Source of the DNA: Anarhynchus alexandrinus
Taxonomy: Eukaryota; Chordata; Aves; Charadriiformes; Charadriidae
NCBI GenBank assembly: GCA_008711295.1
Contig: VUYV01000004.1
Span: forward strand, 543,950 to 607,949
Length of the DNA stretch: 64,000 nucleotides
Reading direction: 5' to 3'
The position numbers and the translations under genes are program-made. The notes under the pieces are model-generated. The model did not search any database, was not told the origin of the DNA, and saw nothing but the letters and a program-made list of their open reading frames with translations. This document shows, piece by piece, positions 59,071-64,000 of the stretch; the first letter of the stretch is position 1; the number at the start of each line of letters is the position of its first letter.

Positions 59071-60288
59071 TTTGGCAGAGCACCTTGAAGCAATGAACAC
59101 TACACATTTAAGATGACTTGTCTTGGAGAGATTTACGCAATGGGTACATAAGATGTTCAGATTGTACTTGGTTAGGAAGTGAAGTGCTTCAGGGTCTCAC
59201 TGAGCTTGCCACGTGATAAGGCCTTCAGAAGGGCACTGCATATGTCCCTGGATTTTTCTCGGAGATGTTGAGTCCGAAATAATGGTATGGTGCCGCTGGC
59301 AGCAGTTTAAGCAGGTCACTGAAGCTGAGTGGTGGAATAAGGCCCACGCCCAGGTAAAGGCCACTTGCAGAAGAGCTTGTTTCTAGGCTGCAGGCTGTAT
59401 CAGCCTTCCTTTTAGGAGCAAGACCTCCTTACTCCTGGACTCGGTTGCAGGGTCAGCTGATCTTCCTCTCCAGAGCAGAGGAGTTTGTATGTGAAGTTGC
59501 CTGGTGACAACTCCAACAGAGCTGGTTGGTGTTGGGATTGCAGTTGGGGAACATCAGCACCTACTAAATGATGCATTTAACAGCTGATAGCTCCTGAACT
59601 GTTGTCTCCAAAGCCTGATGCTCTTGATATTTTTGTTTACCTGGGGTCTTTCGAGTTATTCTTTGCAACTGTGAAGGTTAGAAGTCTGTTGCTGTGAACA
59701 TCTGAGTTGTTTCTGTTGTAGTAAGAGTTGTGCTCAGGGCAGAGGCCCTTGGTGCCTCTGCTGCTTTTGACCCTGGTGATGGTGGGTGGCTTTTCGGTCA
59801 CTACCGAGCAGGTAAATGACATATGGTGAAAGTGTGTTAAGGTACCTCTAAGTAGGCAGTGAAGACTTCCCAGCACCCAAATGTTTGTCCATAGCCAAGA
59901 TAAACTAATGCTCTGAGTAGTGACTCTTCTGGGTAGTTTCCCAGGGGCTTGTTTAGAGTTGGAGGTGTCATACCTGGGCTTGTTCCCAGATCTACACAGC
60001 CCTGTTGAGAAACTTCAATTGCTGATGACCACCCCACCCAGTCCCCTAAATGTTGTCCACCTGGAGTGCTATTGAATTCGATGGGGTTTGTAGGAGCTCA
60101 GCACTTCTGAAAATCAGTTTGGCAATTTGTCCCCTTTTGTGTCTGAGGAGTGGGCATGTTTGACCACTGTGGTGTGGGAGGGTGATCCCAAACTCATGAC
60201 TTGTAAATGGCTTTGTAGTTCACAGTGTATTACATTTGACGGCCTAAGTTTACGCCCAGTACCCAGGTGCTGTAGAGGCCATGCTGTG

Positions 60289-61843
60289 TCTCCTTCAGGG
60301 GCAGGAGTAGGTTACCTTGTGTGTTGCATAGCAGTAATCGGGCGGGGGGGGAACCCACAAAAAAAACCCCAAACACAAAAGAAAAAAAAACCTAGCAGGG
60401 TGTCCTGGTAAAATGCCTTGTTGTAGGGGGCTGTGCAAGTCCACCAGCTTTCTAGGTTTCAGTGTAATAGAGGTAGGTATTTAGTATATTAATCCTAATA
60501 TGTTTCAGCAGCTGCTTGCACAGCCTTCCTTATGAGCTTGGGAAGAGTGGTTGTCATCACTCAGCATCTTCCTGCCTCTCTTTTGAAGACTCTTGCTGTG
60601 GCCAGAGAAGTATGGGCACAGTTTCTGTGGAGGTGATAGACAACATAGAAGATTGCTTGTGATGTTATTTCAGGCCGGCTCTGTCTCAACTCCCTGTTTT
60701 TTGTTGTAAGATTTGAGAAAAAAATCTCTTCAGTTTGGTATAATTTTTCTTTTCTTGATAGTTCTCAGAGGTGGCTGCTGGGGACTACAGAGTCAGCAGG
60801 CACAGGCTGTGCTTGAGGGTCTCAGCTCATCTCCTTGGGAAAGGAGGTGATAGGATCTGCTACACAGGTGGGAGACTGTTGGTCCCAGAACCTAGTATAG
60901 GGCTTAGTGTGTCACCCAGTCCTGAGCTTGAGGCCGTGGAGTTGCTGTTTGCTGGGCACTGTGGTAAACCCATGTTAAGGAATCCTGCCGTCCCCTATGA
61001 CTTGCTCGTTATTTGCAAGACAGGTCCACAGAGTTGTGCTAGGAGGGTGTAGTACAGAGATGCAGTACAGAGATGGGAACAGGAGCTGGGAAGGAAATCT
61101 TTACCTAGTTTCACTACCAGGGCTGGTACGTTGTAAAACTGCAGTCTGAGCTGGAAATCCTGCAGCATCTCTTCACTAACATCGACCTGGAATTTATCTG
61201 GCTGTCTGCCATGTGCTAAATAAACCCCAAGTCATGTTGGAGGCTCCTTCTACCCCCTTGAATCCCAGCCCCTTTCTGGGATAGCAACCCACAGGCCAGA
61301 TTTTCTTCTGTGGAGGTTTTCAAACGACCACTTTGGAGCCCCTTGAAACTAGATACTAGTGGGAATTCCTGCAAGGCCTCTCTAGCCTTGCTGGCTGCGA
61401 GATCCTGGAGTGAAAACGTGGCTTGGATTGAGGATTGGTCGGCTGGTGAATTAGTTCAAACTCAGCTAGTACAATTGCTTGGATTTCCTAAGGAGCAGTG
61501 AAGAGGTCTGGGTAGGTAAGTAATGTTACATGCAGTGAGATCAGAGGTCTACACCTCTGCTGTATGGTGGTGATTTGTAAGGAAATCTGAGTTGTGTGGT
61601 CTGGCCTCAGACTTGTTCTTGTACCTTCACCTTCCTGCCTTTTTTTATTTTTTTTAGGATTCTCAAATTCAGTGTTCAAGCGGTGCCTTTTTACTGCTTG
61701 CATCTTTGCAGTGTCCTGGTGCTTAAGATGCTGTCCTCAGAATTAGGACTTGGCTCGTATTACTGTGGCAGAATCAGGGGTTGTCTTTCAGCTGGAAAAG
61801 TACCGAGTTTGATTTTTCCTTGAAAGAGATTGCATTTTAAAAG
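60289..61843 (+). repeat. 1.55-kb direct duplication, copy 1
   Basis: Matches 62451-64000 with only a handful of substitutions (for example near 60896, 60958, 60974 and 61532). One indel near 61052-61070 leaves copy 1 five bases longer, with a doubled tacagagatg. Identity looks like about 99%. Copy 1 sequence continues beyond 61843, and copy 2 is cut by the window end. Confidence 0.92.
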
Positions 61844-62344
61844 GATCATTCTGATGGTGTCGTAACTGCTTTTTGTCATCTTAAAAACTTAGTCATGTTC
61901 AAACCTAGCGGGAAAGAGTCAGATGCTCACACAGAATCTTCTGTGTGCTCTTGGCACAGAGGGGAACTGCCCAGGTGGCTGTATGTATTTTGGTTTAACT
62001 TGTTCCCACTGATGTCTAGCCTTTGGTTCGTGTCTCTCGCTTCCCTTGCTAGTGGAAGGAGACTCCGATAGGGAGACTGGAGGAGTGATTCATGTGGAGG
62101 AAGGAAATCTCTCTTATCTAGGTTGCCTCTAAGCCAGTCCTGCCAGAGCTGACTTTATCCTTGAGAGGCTGAAAAGTTGGTCTAAAAGGTAAATATTTAT
62201 TCTTTAGGGTATCTGAAATCCAGGTGTCTGGTGCTGTTGCCCGTGGGAAGGAAGCTACACTTGTCTGTGTTCACACAGCACAGTGCGAGTCAACCTTCAC
62301 GCAGAACAAAAACTGTTCTGGAGGAGCATAATTAAAAACTTGCT

Positions 62345-62450
62345 NNNNNNNNNNNNNNNNNNNNNNNNNNNNNNNNNNNNNNNNNNNNNNNNNNNNNNNN
62401 NNNNNNNNNNNNNNNNNNNNNNNNNNNNNNNNNNNNNNNNNNNNNNNNNN
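62345..62450. other. Assembly gap (106 N)
   Basis: A run of unknown bases. The sequence on its right edge is the exact start of the second copy of a 1.55-kb duplication. The left flank does not resemble the sequence before copy 1. Confidence 0.99.
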
Positions 62451-64000
62451 TCTCCTTCAGGGGCAGGAGTAGGTTACCTTGTGTGTTGCATAGCAGTAAT
62501 CGGGCGGGGGGGGAACCCACAAAAAAAACCCCAAACACAAAAGAAAAAAAAACCTAGCAGGGTGTCCTGGTAAAATGCCTTGTTGTAGGGGGCTGTGCAA
62601 GTCCACCAGCTTTCTAGGTTTCAGTGTAATAGAGGTAGGTATTTAGTATATTAATCCTAATATGTTTCAGCAGCTGCTTGCACAGCCTTCCTTATGAGCT
62701 TGGGAAGAGTGGTTGTCATCACTCAGCATCTTCCTGCCTCTCTTTTGAAGACTCTTGCTGTGGCCAGAGAAGTATGGGCACAGTTTCTGTGGAGGTGATA
62801 GACAACATAGAAGATTGCTTGTGATGTTATTTCAGGCCGGCTCTGTCTCAACTCCCTGTTTTTTGTTGTAAGATTTGAGAAAAAAATCTCTTCAGTTTGG
62901 TATAATTTTTCTTTTCTTGATAGTTCTCAGAGGTGGCTGCTGGGGACTACAGAGTCAGCAGGCACAGGCTGTGCTTGAGGGTCTCAGCTCATCTCCTTGG
63001 GAAAGGAGGTGATAGGATCTGCTACACAGGTGGGAGACTGTTGGTCCCAGAACCTAGTTTAGGGCTTAGTGTGTCACCCAGTCCTGAGCTTGAGGCCGTG
63101 GAGTTGCTGTTTGCTGGGCGCTGTGGTAAACCCAGGTTAAGGAATCCTGCCATCCCCTGTGACTTGCTCGTTATTTGCAAGACAGGTCCACAGAGTTGTG
63201 CTGGGAGGGTGGCAAATTGCAGTACAGAGATGGGAACAGGAGCTGGGAAGGAAATCTTTACCTAGTTTCACTACCAGGGCTGGTACGTTGTAAAACTGCA
63301 GTCTGAGCTGGAAATCCTGCAGCATCTCTTCACTAACATCGACCTGGAATTTATCTGGCTGTCTGCCATGTGCTAAATAAACCCCAAGTCATGTTGGAGG
63401 CTCCTTCTACCCCCTTGAATCCCAGCCCCTTTCTGGGATAGCAACCCACAGGCCAGATTTTCTTCTGTGGAGGTTTTCAAACGACCACTTTGGAGCCCCT
63501 TGAAACTAGATACTAGTGGGAATTCCTGCAAGGCCTCTCTAGCCTTGCTGGCTGCGAGATCCTGGAGTGAAAACGTGGCTTGGATTGAGGATTGGTCGGC
63601 TGGTGAATTAGTTCAAACTCAGCTAGTACAATTGCTTGGATTTCCTAAGGAGCAGTGAAGAGGTCTGGGTAGGTAAGTAATGTTACAAGCAGTGAGATCA
63701 GAGGTCTACACCTCTGCTGTATGGTGGTGATTTGTAAGGAAATCTGAGTTGTGTGGTCTGGCCTCAGACTTGTTCTTGTACCTTCACCTTCCTGCCTTTT
63801 TTTATTTTTTTTAGGATTCTCAAATTCAGTGTTCAAGCGGTGCCTTTTTACTGCTTGCATCTTTGCAGTGTCCTGGTGCTTAAGATGCTGTCCTCAGAAT
63901 TAGGACTTGGCTCGTATTACTGTGGCAGAATCAGGGGTTGTCTTTCAGCTGGAAAAGTACCGAGTTTGATTTTTCCTTGAAAGAGATTGCATTTTAAAAG
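62451..64000 (+). repeat. 1.55-kb direct duplication, copy 2
   Basis: Starts at the first base after the gap and runs to the window end. It is offset from copy 1 by 2,162 bp, falling to 2,157 bp after the indel. It contains no gene. Because the boundary coincides with the gap, a false duplication from two haplotypes or unmerged contigs is likely. Confidence 0.92.

Larger units (their letters stand above)
55028..64000. other. KDM2B intron downstream of the short-isoform first exon
   Basis: Starts in the CpG island (gtccgg) and becomes AT-rich after about 55.2 kb. It holds a CR1 tail (58811-59070), a short duplication around N 57480, a 106-base gap (62345-62450) and a 1.55-kb duplication. No CXXC-zinc-finger exon or other coding exon is recognised before the window ends. 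Confidence 0.75.

Noticed and set aside
55028..64000. Search for the CXXC zinc-finger exon (NRAVGRPKGK ... CRKCEAC)
   Set aside because: No matching sequence was found on the + strand, so the exon must lie beyond the window.

Overview
The window is vertebrate nuclear DNA, most likely from a bird. It shows long AT-rich introns with few repeats, spliced exons with GT-AG borders, recent-looking CR1 LINE tails, old MIR fragments and two CpG islands. I recognise one gene, KDM2B (JHDM1B/FBXL10), on the + strand. Its product is a JmjC histone H3K36/H3K4 demethylase and CXXC/F-box subunit of the variant Polycomb complex PRC1.1. Neither end of the gene is in the window: the N-terminal exons lie upstream, and the CXXC, PHD, F-box and LRR exons lie downstream.

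Layout: (1) 1-5428 is intron with a CpG-rich block at about 1.19-1.85 kb that carries a 40-bp tandem repeat. (2) Six coding exons at 5429-5522, 6431-6584, 17918-18033, 24243-24369, 32360-32814 and 40897-40983 join without a frame break into 344 codons. They cover most of the JmjC domain, with the HxD...H iron ligands, and the Ser-rich linker that follows. (3) 40984-54937 is a long intron holding an ancient antisense CR1 and other old repeats. (4) About 54.1-55.17 kb is a strong CpG island with the start codon and first coding exon (54938-55027) of the short KDM2B isoform, which lacks the JmjC domain. An inverted CCAAT box, two CTCF-like motifs 18 bp apart, microsatellites and an overlapping upstream ORF lie around it. 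(5) 55028-64000 is intron with a CR1 tail and two duplications next to N positions that look like assembly artefacts, or else very recent tandem duplications.

How the parts work together: the last long-isoform exon and the short-isoform first exon both end in phase 0, so both can splice into the same downstream CXXC exon outside the window. One locus can therefore make a demethylase form and a form that binds CpG islands without demethylase activity. I found no other protein gene, no RNA gene and no operon-like or defence system. The other open frames are intronic or lie in CpG-rich DNA and have no coding support.
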